Both the position numbers and the translations under genes were made by a program. 64,000 nt of DNA from an uncultured bacterium (GTDB lineage: Bacteria; Cyanobacteriota; Vampirovibrionia; Gastranaerophilales; Gastranaerophilaceae): positions 124,001 through 188,000 of the forward strand of contig CASEDF010000004.1 in NCBI GenBank assembly GCA_949286705.1. The letters are read 5' to 3'. The notes beneath the pieces are model-generated. The model ran no database searches. It saw only the letters and a list, made by a program, of their open reading frames with translations, and was not told the origin of the DNA. Shown in pieces: positions 37,275 through 48,465 of the stretch; positions within the stretch are counted from its first letter, which is position 1, and each line of letters begins with the position of its first letter.

Positions 37275-38081
37275 TTACTTAATTTTAAACTTTGCACCTT
37301 TTTTAATAAGAAAGTTAATCCAATCTTGCGGCAAGCGCGAAAGAATTGAAGCGGCTTTTGCATCCGGACCTACTGTATACGAAGATTTCGGATTTTCAAT
37401 ATCATTAATCTCCGCAATCAAATCCACTACCTTTGACACATCTAAGCCATGGATTTGATTTTTACGGGCATTTTTAACCATAAAATTCATTTCTTTTTCA
37501 AAGCCTTGAGAGTTTTCTATGGACTCTTTATTTCCGGAAATTGATTTTTCCCACAAAGGAGTAGCGATTACACCGGGTTTTACGGAAATAACTTTAATAT
37601 TATGTTTTGTTTCCAGCATCATTGAATTGAATAACATATCCAATGCTCTTTTAGAGGAACAATAAGGCGCAATAAACGGAAAAACCCCGAAGCTTGCCAT
37701 TGAACTTATATTAATAACTCTGCCGCCATCCAATAAATCCCATAGCCTTTGAGAAAAATCAAGATGCGAAAATGTATTTATCTGGAATTGTTCGCGAATT
37801 CTCTCGGGTGAAATACTTTCCATAGCTCCTGCGACAACGCACCCCGCAACATTAATGAGTGTATCAATTTTATCGGTTTGAGATTTTATAAAAGCCGCTG
37901 CAAGCTTTATGGACTCAGGATCCGTCATATTTATATAAAACGGAGTAACACCAAGTTTTTCCAAATCAGACACGTAATTTTCATTACGATAGCCTGCAAA
38001 AACTCTGTTATCTTTTGCAAAATATTGTGTGAGCGCCTTGCCTATTCCTGATGTGGAACCTGTTATGACAATTGTTTTCAT
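37275..38081 (-). CDS. Short-chain dehydrogenase/reductase
   Basis: NAD(P)-dependent oxidoreductase of about 268 residues. The start is MKTIVITGSTSGIGK (38081) after AGAGGAAAA; the longer frame runs into the pilC-like gene. TGSTSGIG is the cofactor motif, NVAGCV the structural motif, and ISSM plus YCSSK give the Ser-Tyr-Lys catalytic set. The substrate is unknown. It is 10 nt after the GspF/PilC gene but looks unrelated to secretion. Confidence 0.88.
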   Translation of the reverse strand: MKTIVITGSTSGIGKALTQYFAKDNRVFAGYRNENYVSDLEKLGVTPFYINMTDPESIKLAAAFIKSQTDKIDTLINVAGCVVAGAMESISPERIREQFQINTFSHLDFSQRLWDLLDGGRVINISSMASFGVFPFIAPYCSSKRALDMLFNSMMLETKHNIKVISVKPGVIATPLWEKSISGNKESIENSQGFEKEMNFMVKNARKNQIHGLDVSKVVDLIAEINDIENPKSSYTVGPDAKAASILSRLPQDWINFLIKKGAKFKIK

Positions 38082-38091
38082 TATTTTTCCT

Positions 38092-39318
38092 CTAGGTTGA
38101 CATATATGATCCGAACAACGGCAGATAAAGTGCCAGTGCCAGAACAAGTACTATACTACCGATTACAATCAACATTATCGGTTCAATCATTTTAGTCATT
38201 ACATCAATAATGTTGTCGAGCTTTTTATCAATAAAGTTTGTTGCCTGCATCAACATATCGCCCAGACGACCTGATTGTTCACCTGTTGCAATCATAAACA
38301 AAATCATCTTCGGCATAACTCTCGTTGACCTTAACGCGGATGACAGGTGCTGACCCTGCTGAACTTTTGTAGTCGCAGCCTCAATTCTGGTCTTTAAAAT
38401 ATAATTTGTAAGAGTTAAATTTGCAAGATACAAACATTCAATAATCGGAACACCCGCATCATATGCCACCTGCAAAACCGCAATAAAGTTTGAAAAATTA
38501 GAAAATTGTATTAAATCCGCAATAACCGGAATCTTTAATACATACTCGTCAATTTTTCTTTTACTTGTCTGCCATCTGAATAAAAATGTTATAAACCCGA
38601 ATGCACCGCCAAGCATTACAGGTACAAAATACCAGTAGGTTTTCAAAAATACACCTATATCCATCAATTTTGCCGTAATCCACGGAAGCTCTTTGCCCAT
38701 CGTGTCAAACATATCTTTGAACACCGGAAATACAAACATCAACATGATTAATACAATAAATACAGCCAAAACAATTACAAATACCGGATACATTAATGTG
38801 CCGATAACCTTGCTTTTAATTGCAGCCTCTTTATTCAAAAGTTCTAACAAACGTTCCAGTGTTTTTTCCAATTCACCGGAATCTTCACCGGCTTTACATA
38901 AGCCTATATAAATCTGACCGAATTGCTGCGGATACTTTGCGATAGTATCGGCAAAAGTACCGCCGTTCATGATTTGTCTTCTTAATTCCTGTGCCACCAG
39001 CCTTATTTTTAATTTAGCAGCATCATTTTCAATAAACAATAAGGATTCAATAATCGGAATACCTGATTGTGCAAGGATTTGAAGAGTTGATGTAAAATCA
39101 ATTCTATCCTGCAGACCGAGCTTGGATATTTTACCTTTTTTAGCGGACTTTACATCTTTGCCGTCATTCTGCCCTTTTATATGTTCTTCTTCCACCTTGG
39201 TCGGTAAAAAACCGAGTTTACGAATATTCTCACGTGCCTCACGCGGATTGCCGGCTTCAATTTTACCTTTTACGATTTCCTTATTATTTTTTAGTGCGGT
39301 ATAGTTATATATAGTCAT
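38092..39318 (-). CDS. Type II secretion/type IV pilus inner-membrane platform protein (GspF/PilC)
   Basis: 408 residues with two GspF domains, each followed by membrane helices (about 170-195, 220-240, 375-400). SLLFIENDAAKLKIRLVAQELRRQI and GEDSGELEKTLERL in the first repeat are echoed by GEQSGRLGDML in the second. It forms the platform on which pseudopilins are assembled. The operon order PilP-like, secretin, GspE/PilB, GspF/PilC is intact upstream. Confidence 0.93.
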   Translation of the reverse strand: MTIYNYTALKNNKEIVKGKIEAGNPREARENIRKLGFLPTKVEEEHIKGQNDGKDVKSAKKGKISKLGLQDRIDFTSTLQILAQSGIPIIESLLFIENDAAKLKIRLVAQELRRQIMNGGTFADTIAKYPQQFGQIYIGLCKAGEDSGELEKTLERLLELLNKEAAIKSKVIGTLMYPVFVIVLAVFIVLIMLMFVFPVFKDMFDTMGKELPWITAKLMDIGVFLKTYWYFVPVMLGGAFGFITFLFRWQTSKRKIDEYVLKIPVIADLIQFSNFSNFIAVLQVAYDAGVPIIECLYLANLTLTNYILKTRIEAATTKVQQGQHLSSALRSTRVMPKMILFMIATGEQSGRLGDMLMQATNFIDKKLDNIIDVMTKMIEPIMLIVIGSIVLVLALALYLPLFGSYMST

Positions 39319-39329
39319 TTTTACACCTG

Positions 39330-41342
39330 TTATTCATTTACAATACCCAATACACGGACAAATTCCTCTATAGTTGTTTCTCCGTTAATTATATGCTGCA
39401 AACACGATTTGTTAAGTGTTGTCATACCGTTTGCCACTGCACATTCTTCAATTTCCAAATCATGCGCCCCCTGAGCAATAAGTTTTTTAATTTCTTTGGT
39501 CATAGGCATAATTTCATATACACCCAATCGTCCCTTATAACCGGAAAAATCACATTTATTACATCCTTTTGCACGATATATAGGAGTCTTCATCAATTTT
39601 TGAATGGATTCTTCATCTGCAGCAACCTGTCTGGCTTCATCATGCGTCGGGAAATACTCTTCTTTACAATCAGGACACAAAGACCTTACAAGACGCTGGG
39701 CAATTACACCGGATAGAGTTGAAGATACCAGATAGTCTTTTGCTCCCATTTCGATCAAACGGGTCACTGTTGCGGCAGCAGAATTTGTGTGGACGGTGCT
39801 TAATACAAGGTGACCTGTCAATGCTGCTGATATCGCGATTTCTAAAGTTTCATAGTCACGAATTTCACCGACAAGTATAATATCAGGGTCCTGTCTTAAA
39901 ATCGCACGCATACATGATGCAAAAGTAATACCGGCTTTCGGGTTAACCTGCGACTGGTTAATACCTTCAAGCTTAATTTCTATCGGGTCCTCAATTGTTG
40001 TGATATTAACGTGTTCATCATTCAAACTTTTCAAAACGGAATAAAGCGTCGTTGTTTTACCGGAACCTGTAGGACCTGAGGTTAAAATAATGCCGTTCGG
40101 GCAGCTTACCATATTTTTAATTTTCACAAGATCACTTTCAGATGCACCGACAAGCATAATTTTTCTGTCTTCTGCTTTCAAACTGACAGCCGGCGCAAGA
40201 ACACGGATAACCATCTTTTCTTTTCCTGATACGGGAAGAGTATTGATACGAAAATCATAAGATTGTTTTTTATATTTAATAGAAAAAGTACCGTCTTGAG
40301 GGCGCCTGTGTTCTGCGATATTCATTCTGGACATAACCTTAAAACGTGCAATTACCGAAGATTCAACTTTTGCCGGCATATCCAAAACCTTTTGCAGCAT
40401 ACCGTCTTTTCTATAACGTACTATATAACCGTTGAGTCTTGGCTCTATATGAATATCGGAAACTTTGTTATCAATTGCGTTTGTTATAATCTGATTTACA
40501 AATTTTGCAACCGAACCCGTTGAATCACGCAATTCGGCATCGACCTGTTCCCACAGAGTTTCTTCGACTTCAATTTCAGCGGCTTCTGTTTCAATCTGTT
40601 GAATAATCTTCTGGGTTTCTTTTTTCTGCGCACTGAAAAACATATCCAAAGAGTTTTGAAACTCATAATGAGTCATCAATAACTGTTTAGGATTTTGCCC
40701 CGTCAAATAAATAATTTCCTTCAAAACATCAGGCTTAACCGGCTTTACCACACCTAATGTAAGAGTTTTGCCGTCAGAAGATATAGGTATAACTTTGTTT
40801 TCTTTAATAAAATCTTCCGGCAATATATTAACAAACTTGTCTTGTTTAGCAAGCTGTTCATTGCTTACCATATCAAAACCGGTTTGCAAATGCAAAATAG
40901 ATTTCAACTGATCAAGTGAAATAAAACCAAGTTTAAACAGGGTTGAACCTATCGGCATCTTTTGACGCTTACTTTCAGCTAATGCTTGGAGTAATTGCAC
41001 ATCAGTAATATAGCCTTTTTGAATTAAAAGCTCACCGAGTTTGATTTGTTTTTCGACATGCCCTTCTTCAATATTCTGTGATGCCGGACCGCGCTTTAAA
41101 CTTGAAATTAATTCATCCAAATCCACATTCGGAACCTGGATGAATTTAATTTGATAAGGAAAATATTCCTTCAAAATCTTATTAACTGTTTCTTTATCGG
41201 ATGATGAATTTACTGCAACAAATAAAAATTTATCCTTAACACTAATAGGAACAAATTTATTTTGTTCCATTAGTGCATCGTCTATGTGATTAAGTATTTC
41301 TTTATTAACACTGTTTTTTAATCTGTTTAGTAATTCATTCAT
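39330..41342 (-). CDS. Type II secretion/type IV pilus assembly ATPase (GspE/PilB)
   Basis: 670-residue cytoplasmic ATPase that powers pseudopilus or pilus extension. N-terminal MshEN-type domains cover about 85-200. The Walker A GPTGSGKTTTLYS lies near 415, followed by the Asp box, Walker B-type DPDIILVGEIRDYETLE and the His box STVHTN. Two CxxC pairs (CPDC and CNKC) form the zinc site found in PilB/GspE. It lies 11 nt from the GspF gene and 18 nt from the secretin gene. Confidence 0.95.
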   Translation of the reverse strand: MNELLNRLKNSVNKEILNHIDDALMEQNKFVPISVKDKFLFVAVNSSSDKETVNKILKEYFPYQIKFIQVPNVDLDELISSLKRGPASQNIEEGHVEKQIKLGELLIQKGYITDVQLLQALAESKRQKMPIGSTLFKLGFISLDQLKSILHLQTGFDMVSNEQLAKQDKFVNILPEDFIKENKVIPISSDGKTLTLGVVKPVKPDVLKEIIYLTGQNPKQLLMTHYEFQNSLDMFFSAQKKETQKIIQQIETEAAEIEVEETLWEQVDAELRDSTGSVAKFVNQIITNAIDNKVSDIHIEPRLNGYIVRYRKDGMLQKVLDMPAKVESSVIARFKVMSRMNIAEHRRPQDGTFSIKYKKQSYDFRINTLPVSGKEKMVIRVLAPAVSLKAEDRKIMLVGASESDLVKIKNMVSCPNGIILTSGPTGSGKTTTLYSVLKSLNDEHVNITTIEDPIEIKLEGINQSQVNPKAGITFASCMRAILRQDPDIILVGEIRDYETLEIAISAALTGHLVLSTVHTNSAAATVTRLIEMGAKDYLVSSTLSGVIAQRLVRSLCPDCKEEYFPTHDEARQVAADEESIQKLMKTPIYRAKGCNKCDFSGYKGRLGVYEIMPMTKEIKKLIAQGAHDLEIEECAVANGMTTLNKSCLQHIINGETTIEEFVRVLGIVNE

Positions 41343-41360
41343 TTTTGTACATTATGATTT

Positions 41361-43178
41361 TTAAAGAGTATTTTCTTTCCTCATAGCATCATCTGTGTCA
41401 ACAACTATTTTGGGGGTAATCATAATAAGCATCTCTTCTTTGGTTTTTGAAGACACTGTAGAGCGGAAGAACATACCCAGTCCCGGAATATCGCCTAAGA
41501 TAGGAATTTTTTGTACTGTTTTTTGGTCTTCTTCGCGTATCATACCGCCAATTACAAGAGTTTCACCGTCTTTTATACGAACGTTTTTCAAATCCAAATT
41601 TCTTCTTTGCAAAAGAGTTGCCTGAATATCGTTCACTTCCGGATTATCCTCACTCGGTGTCATAACCTGACTCGCTATGGTCGCATATTCGGGAGTTATG
41701 TTCAATGTCACATAACCATCCGGACTGATAAACGGGGTGATACTAATTTTGATACCGTTATCATCACCGATTTCGTAATCTCTTTGAACAGCCTGAGTCA
41801 AAGAATCAGATACAACTTGAGATGTAACTGTTTTTACATAATCTGACGTCAGATCGATTACGGATTCCTGACCGTTTGTAATTAAAATACGCGGGTTTGC
41901 AACAACACGCCCTTTTCTGTTTTCCAATATATAGTTAATTGCATATGTCAAAGCTTGAGGTCCGTTATATCTGTGTACATAATAATCCGGACTGTCAACA
42001 TTTTCCGGAGCATCAACGTGAGGATACTGACTGCCGCTGATAAATATAGGATAATAAGGACTTGTTCCGGTTGTGCCGGCAGAAGCATTAAAGCTAAAAT
42101 GCTTGCTTAAGTACTGCCAGGTATTTGTAAGTGTTTTACTGCCGCTTTCATTCAATTCAATTATTGAAAGCTCCAGATAAGCTTGTGGTTGTTTTTTATC
42201 ATTATCGGCAATAAAATCTTTAATCATTTCCAATTGCTGCTCGGAGCCGCCGATTATACCAATTGTACCTTGCTGGGTAAAATAAGAAATAACAAGAGTT
42301 TGCAACGGTAATGATGCCAAAGCGCCGGATGTGCTGCCTTCAATTTGACAGGCAACTTCACCGCCGCCCAATTCAACTTCACTTGAGCTGCCGCCGCCTG
42401 AACTTGCCGCACCGGTCATAACACCGCCTTTAATATTAGCAGCGCCGCCTGTTGATTTGCCGCCCTTACCTCCGCCGGATGATGTCACAGGTATTAACAT
42501 GTCACAAATCAAATTCGCCATTTGTTCAGGTGTTGTATGATTTATTACAATTGAAGCAGTTAACGGCTTTTTATCAAATTTTTCAACTATTTTTTTAACA
42601 ATAGCTACATCATTTTTATTCCCGAAAACCAAAAGCTCATTTGTCATAGGATTTGTCGTAACAATTTCGGAATTTGAGAGTCCGGGCTTTTTCATAGTAA
42701 ATATATTTTTGTTTAAAAATTCTGCCAAAACAGCGGCATCAAGATATTTAACAGGAACAAGCGTAATTTCCTGTTTAGCGGCACTGATTTCAGTACCTGC
42801 TGCAGAAACTATAAGCGTATTATCTTCTACCACATATGCAAGCCCTGCGATACTTAACACAAGATCGAATGCCGAATTCAAAGGTACATCAACAAGATCA
42901 AGTGTCACGGTACCGGATACGCCCGGATCAAAAATAATATTCATACCGGCTTTATCGGCAAACATTCTCAATACCTGCTTGACGTCAGAATCTCTTAAAC
43001 TTAAACTAACCGGCTCATTTGCCTGTGTAATTGATATGTCAGCCTTCAATCTTATGGTATCTTCATTTTTAACCGAAGACTGTTCATTGACCGCCAAAGC
43101 GGATATAGCCGTATTGGAAAATATGAATACAGCCAGTATCAATCCTGCTACAATTTTTTGTGAAATCTTATTTCTCAT
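41361..43178 (-). CDS. Secretin (GspD/PilQ family)
   Basis: 605-residue outer-membrane channel with a Sec signal peptide (residues 1-29). The STN-like domain (about 55-105, VSLSLRDSDVKQVLRMFADKAG) and N-type modules come first. A Gly/Ser-rich linker follows (about 232-270). Then comes the C-terminal secretin core with VIGGMIREED and PILGDIPGLGMFFR. It would let pseudopilins or secreted proteins cross the outer membrane. No lipoprotein pilotin was seen nearby. Confidence 0.93.
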   Translation of the reverse strand: MRNKISQKIVAGLILAVFIFSNTAISALAVNEQSSVKNEDTIRLKADISITQANEPVSLSLRDSDVKQVLRMFADKAGMNIIFDPGVSGTVTLDLVDVPLNSAFDLVLSIAGLAYVVEDNTLIVSAAGTEISAAKQEITLVPVKYLDAAVLAEFLNKNIFTMKKPGLSNSEIVTTNPMTNELLVFGNKNDVAIVKKIVEKFDKKPLTASIVINHTTPEQMANLICDMLIPVTSSGGGKGGKSTGGAANIKGGVMTGAASSGGGSSSEVELGGGEVACQIEGSTSGALASLPLQTLVISYFTQQGTIGIIGGSEQQLEMIKDFIADNDKKQPQAYLELSIIELNESGSKTLTNTWQYLSKHFSFNASAGTTGTSPYYPIFISGSQYPHVDAPENVDSPDYYVHRYNGPQALTYAINYILENRKGRVVANPRILITNGQESVIDLTSDYVKTVTSQVVSDSLTQAVQRDYEIGDDNGIKISITPFISPDGYVTLNITPEYATIASQVMTPSEDNPEVNDIQATLLQRRNLDLKNVRIKDGETLVIGGMIREEDQKTVQKIPILGDIPGLGMFFRSTVSSKTKEEMLIMITPKIVVDTDDAMRKENTL

Positions 43179-43192
43179 ATCTGCTCCTGCTT

Positions 43193-43888
43193 TTATCTTT
43201 TAGCCCCTCCAAATTTTTGCTCTAAATTATATACATTGTTATAATTAATTTCAGCATCCGGAAGCACCTCTCCGACCCGGGCTTTATAAACATTTGCCCC
43301 GAGCTGTACTGTAACCAAATCTTTGCTTATAGCCAAAACCTTATAATTGTTAATATAATCGCCTGAACGCACGAGATAATCCATGCCCTCAATATTTAAA
43401 ATCGCAGACGGATTATTAGGCTCAAACATAATACCCGAGACTTTGGTCGCCATAACCTTAGCCGCCTCGGAATTTGTATCCGCAAGACTTTCCGGCGGCG
43501 CCATAAGCTCAAATCCGTATTTTCTTGTATTTGCATAAGATTCGCTTGACGGCAAGAAAGGATTGGAACGCCCGTATTCCTCTACAGACAATGACACCAT
43601 TTTTTCGGCAGACTTATCAATATCGTCTATTTCGTCATCTATTTCTACTTCCTTCATCTTTTCTTCCGGCATTACCATATCATCTATTGTTGTTTGAATA
43701 TTCTCATTAGCCGGTAATTCGTCTTTTGGTGTACTTTTTTGCGTAAACGTAATACCAAAATACAAAAGAGCGACAACTGCAAGACAAATAATCGATAAAA
43801 ATATTATTTTACCGCTCGGGCTAAAATAGCTGTCCAATCTGGCATTCAGCTCGTTAAATATTTTTTTCAACTCTTCTTCTATGTTCAC
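43193..43888 (-). CDS. PilP/GspC-like assembly protein
   Basis: 231 residues: a cytoplasmic N-terminus, one membrane helix (about 29-48, IIFLSIICLAVVALLYFGITF), an acidic linker and a C-terminal beta domain. That domain reads MDYLVRSGDYINNYKVLAISKDLVTVQLGANVYKARVGEVL and resembles the HR domain of GspC/PilP, which contacts the secretin. Family identity rests on this pattern and the operon position directly upstream of the secretin. Confidence 0.75.
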   Translation of the reverse strand: MNIEEELKKIFNELNARLDSYFSPSGKIIFLSIICLAVVALLYFGITFTQKSTPKDELPANENIQTTIDDMVMPEEKMKEVEIDDEIDDIDKSAEKMVSLSVEEYGRSNPFLPSSESYANTRKYGFELMAPPESLADTNSEAAKVMATKVSGIMFEPNNPSAILNIEGMDYLVRSGDYINNYKVLAISKDLVTVQLGANVYKARVGEVLPDAEINYNNVYNLEQKFGGAKR

Positions 43889-44049
43889 GTGACACCTTTA
43901 CTTTTATCAAAATTATAATTGAATATTACAACTATTGTATCAGTTATTTAATGTATTTAATTCAACTTTTTATCGAAAAAAAATACAATACTACCTGAAT
44001 ATTGTAACATATTTAAAAAAACGTGGCAATAAATCAAAAAATGTTAAGC

Positions 44050-44919
44050 CTATTGAAAATTATTTGTAATCGTATGAATATATTCAAGGATTTGTGCAAA
44101 ATATTTCAAATCAGCTTTGCCGTTAATAATTATATCGGATTCACGCCTGTAGGGTTTAACATATTTTTCTCCTGCGACAGCAATATAATCCCAGTGTTTA
44201 AGTGCATTTTGAATATCCTGATTTCTCTCTTCAACCGCCCTTGTCACAAACCATTTTTTACGGATTTCGTCATCTGTTTCCACATAAATTTTCACGTCAA
44301 AAATATCTTTCACATCTTCATACATTGTTGCTGTACCTTCAACAATAATAATTTTAGAAGATTTCACCTCAATCGCCTGCGGCATGGAAATGCCCGTGCC
44401 GTTCGGAAGATACATCGGACATTTTATATCAAGCCCGTCTGCCAGATCCTGAAGATCACTTTTCAACACATCCAGCTGAAAACTTGTCGGGGCATCAACA
44501 TCATAACCGCTGTCACGCAGTTTATCAAAAGTACCGTATTTCGCAATCAATTGAGATATATCGTTGAAATAATTATCCGTACTTAAAATTGTAACAGGCA
44601 TTGACAATTGCTCGATAACCTTACTGATTTCGCGGCAAATAGTGGATTTGCCTGCGGCGGATTCACCTGTGATACTTATCAAAAATCTTTTTTCGGGATT
44701 ATTAATCAAACGCTTCGAAAACTTATTTATAAAATCAGGATTAACCTCCCTGAAAATCGGCATCGGATATTTTTTATCAAAAGCCAGAATTTGTTTAAAT
44801 TTTGTCTGCAGATAAAATGCCAGAAGTTCACGTCCTGTTTTGGAATTAAAATCAGGCTTTAATATTTTATCTTTTGAAGACAATTCTTTTTCTATAAGTC
44901 CTTGCATAAAATTATCCAT
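44050..44919 (-). CDS. Uridine kinase/phosphoribulokinase-family P-loop kinase
   Basis: 289 residues. Walker A ISITGESAAGKST near residue 83; TILSTDNYFND near 112 and DAPTSFQLDVLKSDL are typical of uridine kinases; VEGTATMYEDVKDIFDVKIYVETDD contains Walker B. The extra 75-residue N-terminal part is not in E. coli Udk. It may salvage uridine or phosphorylate another ribose-type substrate. It is a single gene, divergent from atpD. Confidence 0.82.
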   Translation of the reverse strand: MDNFMQGLIEKELSSKDKILKPDFNSKTGRELLAFYLQTKFKQILAFDKKYPMPIFREVNPDFINKFSKRLINNPEKRFLISITGESAAGKSTICREISKVIEQLSMPVTILSTDNYFNDISQLIAKYGTFDKLRDSGYDVDAPTSFQLDVLKSDLQDLADGLDIKCPMYLPNGTGISMPQAIEVKSSKIIIVEGTATMYEDVKDIFDVKIYVETDDEIRKKWFVTRAVEERNQDIQNALKHWDYIAVAGEKYVKPYRRESDIIINGKADLKYFAQILEYIHTITNNFQ

Positions 44920-44984
44920 AGGTAGTAAGAATATATAAACACAAGAAAAAAAAATTTGCTAGTCTGAAATTAAATTTTTGAAAT

Positions 44985-45016
44985 TTGACATATAAAAATT
45001 TTTTTTGTTATATAAT
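44985..45016 (+). promoter_or_regulatory. Putative promoter of atpD-atpC
   Basis: -35 TTGACA (44985-44990) and an AT-rich -10 region (TTATATAAT, 45008-45016) with 17-20 nt spacing, just before the atpD ribosome site. Confidence 0.55.
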
Positions 45017-45036
45017 TAATTTATAGAAATAAATAA

Positions 45037-46452
<1,416 letters not shown>

Positions 46453-46484
46453 TGCCGCCGCACGGTACATAAAAAGGAAACCAT

Positions 46485-46880
46485 ATGCATTTAAAAATAA
46501 TCACACCTGGAAAAGTTGTTTTTGACGAAGACGTTGATGAAATTTATTCAAAAGGCATTGACGGTGAATTCGGTATATTAAAAGGACACGTGCCTTTTAT
46601 GTCTGCCCTTGATCTGGGTATAACAAAAGTCGTTCAAGGCAGCAATGTTAAACTGTTTACAACCATGGGAGGGGTGTTTCAGTTTAAAAATGAAGAAGCA
46701 CTTATCCTGACGCAATGTGCGGAATGCGGTGATGAGATTGATAAAACCCGTGCTGAAAAAGCCTACGAACGAGCAAAAGCGCGTCTTGAGGAACACAACG
46801 CCCAGTTAGACGCAAAACGTGCGGAAGCAGCTCTTGCACGAGCAATGGTTCGATTAAAAGCTACTATGAATAATAAATAA
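46485..46880 (+). CDS. atpC: F-type ATP synthase subunit epsilon
   Basis: 131-residue regulatory subunit of F1. The N-terminal beta sandwich has FDEDVDEIYSKGIDGEFGILKGHVPFMSAL; the C-terminal Ala/Arg-rich helical hairpin (about 85-131) can inhibit hydrolysis. It follows atpD by 32 nt and ends at a terminator. Confidence 0.95.
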   Translation: MHLKIITPGKVVFDEDVDEIYSKGIDGEFGILKGHVPFMSALDLGITKVVQGSNVKLFTTMGGVFQFKNEEALILTQCAECGDEIDKTRAEKAYERAKARLEEHNAQLDAKRAEAALARAMVRLKATMNNK

Positions 46881-46881
46881 G

Positions 46882-46908
46882 AAAGCGGTCAAATTGACCG
46901 CTTTTTTA
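46882..46908. terminator. Terminator after atpC
   Basis: Stem AAAGCGGTC/GACCGCTTT with a 5-nt loop and T-run on the plus strand, adjoining the convergent gene's stop. Confidence 0.82.
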
Positions 46909-48303
46909 TTCTAAATATTCTTCCGACACTTTATTATCACTCGGCATTCCGTCCGGACCGGGATAGAAAACGCCTTGATCAGTTTTCCATGCTCTTTGAC
47001 CGTTAGATAATGTAATTCTTTCAAGATTTGTCCAACGCATACCATTTCTTTCAACAAGAGACCACTCTGCGGGACCATCTACCCAATTTGCCATCTCTTG
47101 TTCGTAATCAGACAATCCTTCCGTATATGTATTATAAATACGCTTTGCCTCTTTATAGGCTGCAGAAGCTTCTTTATCAGCTTTTGCAAGCCTCAAATCA
47201 CCAAAGATATCACCGCGTTCAAAATTATATTTTGTTTCAATCTCTTTCATTAAATTATCAGCATACTGTAATGTTTTTTTATGTTCTTGATAACTTATAT
47301 CTTTTTCTAAATATTGAGCAAGCTGTTCATCTGACATAGTTTTTGGCTTAGATGGATTATTAGCTGCGTTAAATTCTCCGGCAGTTACCTCTTTACCATT
47401 TAAATAAAATTTTCCGTCCAAAATCTTACCGACATTGCCATCATAATCAAAAGTCGGTGTAACTTTGTCCAACCTGCGTTCTAAACGATTTTCTTGTCTA
47501 ATTTCCTGACGTTCTAAACGATCTTTTCTTCGTTCATCTTGATTAGCCTGTCGAATTTCTTTTCTCATTTCTCGAAGGTCTGCCCGCAATTCTCTATTTT
47601 CAGAACGATTTTCTTTTATTTTATCCTTTAAAATCTCCACAGATTTTACACCATCCGGAACAACTTCATCGGGTTTTATATCCGGAAGAGGATGCATCCC
47701 TGCAGAAGCTGACATTGCCTTTGCTTTTGCCGTATCATAGACATCTTTTGAAACCTCTTTGCCGTTTATATAATATTTACCGTCAGAAATTTTCCCGACC
47801 TGACCGTTTACATCAAAGTCTGCTTCAACTAAAGACAATCTTGATTGTTCATATTCAGGATCATCACTTGGACCGGTAACTACAGGCTCTTCTTGCTGCG
47901 GGGTTACAGTTCCATCGTCAGAAGGCGGCTCAGGCTCAGATGGCTGCTCCGGGGCAGTTGGCGGTGTTTCGGTCAACGGCTGTTCTACAACCTCATAGCC
48001 GGCTGCTTTTGCTAATGCTTTCATCTCATCTGCCGTATAATCAAATTCCTGCCCGACCTGCATTGTTGTATAATTCGTCGCACGTTTTGTTTCCTGATGA
48101 ATTTTATTTAATTCATTATACAAATTCAAGGCATCTTGTTTGGTTAAACCTTTTCCGTCGGTATCTTTTATCAAACCTTGTTTCGCAAGTTCATCAAACA
48201 CTGACTTTAATTCAAACGTTATACCGCTTGATTTTGCGCCTCTGTTTTGAAGTTTTACTTTAAATCCAGCACTTAATGCTTCGTTTATACCATTTGTGCC
48301 CAT
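46906..48303 (-). CDS. Large unknown protein with an internal duplicated module
   Basis: 465 residues without signal peptide. An EF-hand-like loop (DTDGKGLTKQDA, about 48-59) is followed by a helical part and a Pro/Glu/Ser-rich linker (about 105-155). The two modules FDVNGQVGKISDGKYYINGKE (about 165) and FDYDGNVGKILDGKFYLNGKE (about 305) are clear copies. Between them lies a helical Arg/Glu/Asn-rich ENRxxR repeat. The C-terminal third contains NWVDGPAEWSLVERNG. No family was recognised; a cell-surface or structural role is possible. Convergent with atpC, sharing the terminator zone. Confidence 0.6.
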   Translation of the reverse strand: MGTNGINEALSAGFKVKLQNRGAKSSGITFELKSVFDELAKQGLIKDTDGKGLTKQDALNLYNELNKIHQETKRATNYTTMQVGQEFDYTADEMKALAKAAGYEVVEQPLTETPPTAPEQPSEPEPPSDDGTVTPQQEEPVVTGPSDDPEYEQSRLSLVEADFDVNGQVGKISDGKYYINGKEVSKDVYDTAKAKAMSASAGMHPLPDIKPDEVVPDGVKSVEILKDKIKENRSENRELRADLREMRKEIRQANQDERRKDRLERQEIRQENRLERRLDKVTPTFDYDGNVGKILDGKFYLNGKEVTAGEFNAANNPSKPKTMSDEQLAQYLEKDISYQEHKKTLQYADNLMKEIETKYNFERGDIFGDLRLAKADKEASAAYKEAKRIYNTYTEGLSDYEQEMANWVDGPAEWSLVERNGMRWTNLERITLSNGQRAWKTDQGVFYPGPDGMPSDNKVSEEYLE

Positions 48304-48465
48304 AGTAATACCTCTTTTTTATACTCTTATTATTAACTTAAATTATTCAGCTTAATTGTCTTGTTTTAAGATTATTATTCACAAAAATTTACAAACCTTA
48401 ATAACTCAAAAAATTCATTTTATCGAGCAAAATAAAATAAACTTGTTTATGATAAAATAAATACT

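Noticed and set aside
44023-44586. 187-residue plus-strand frame opposite the uridine kinase
   Set aside because: Antisense shadow; the kinase has clear motifs.
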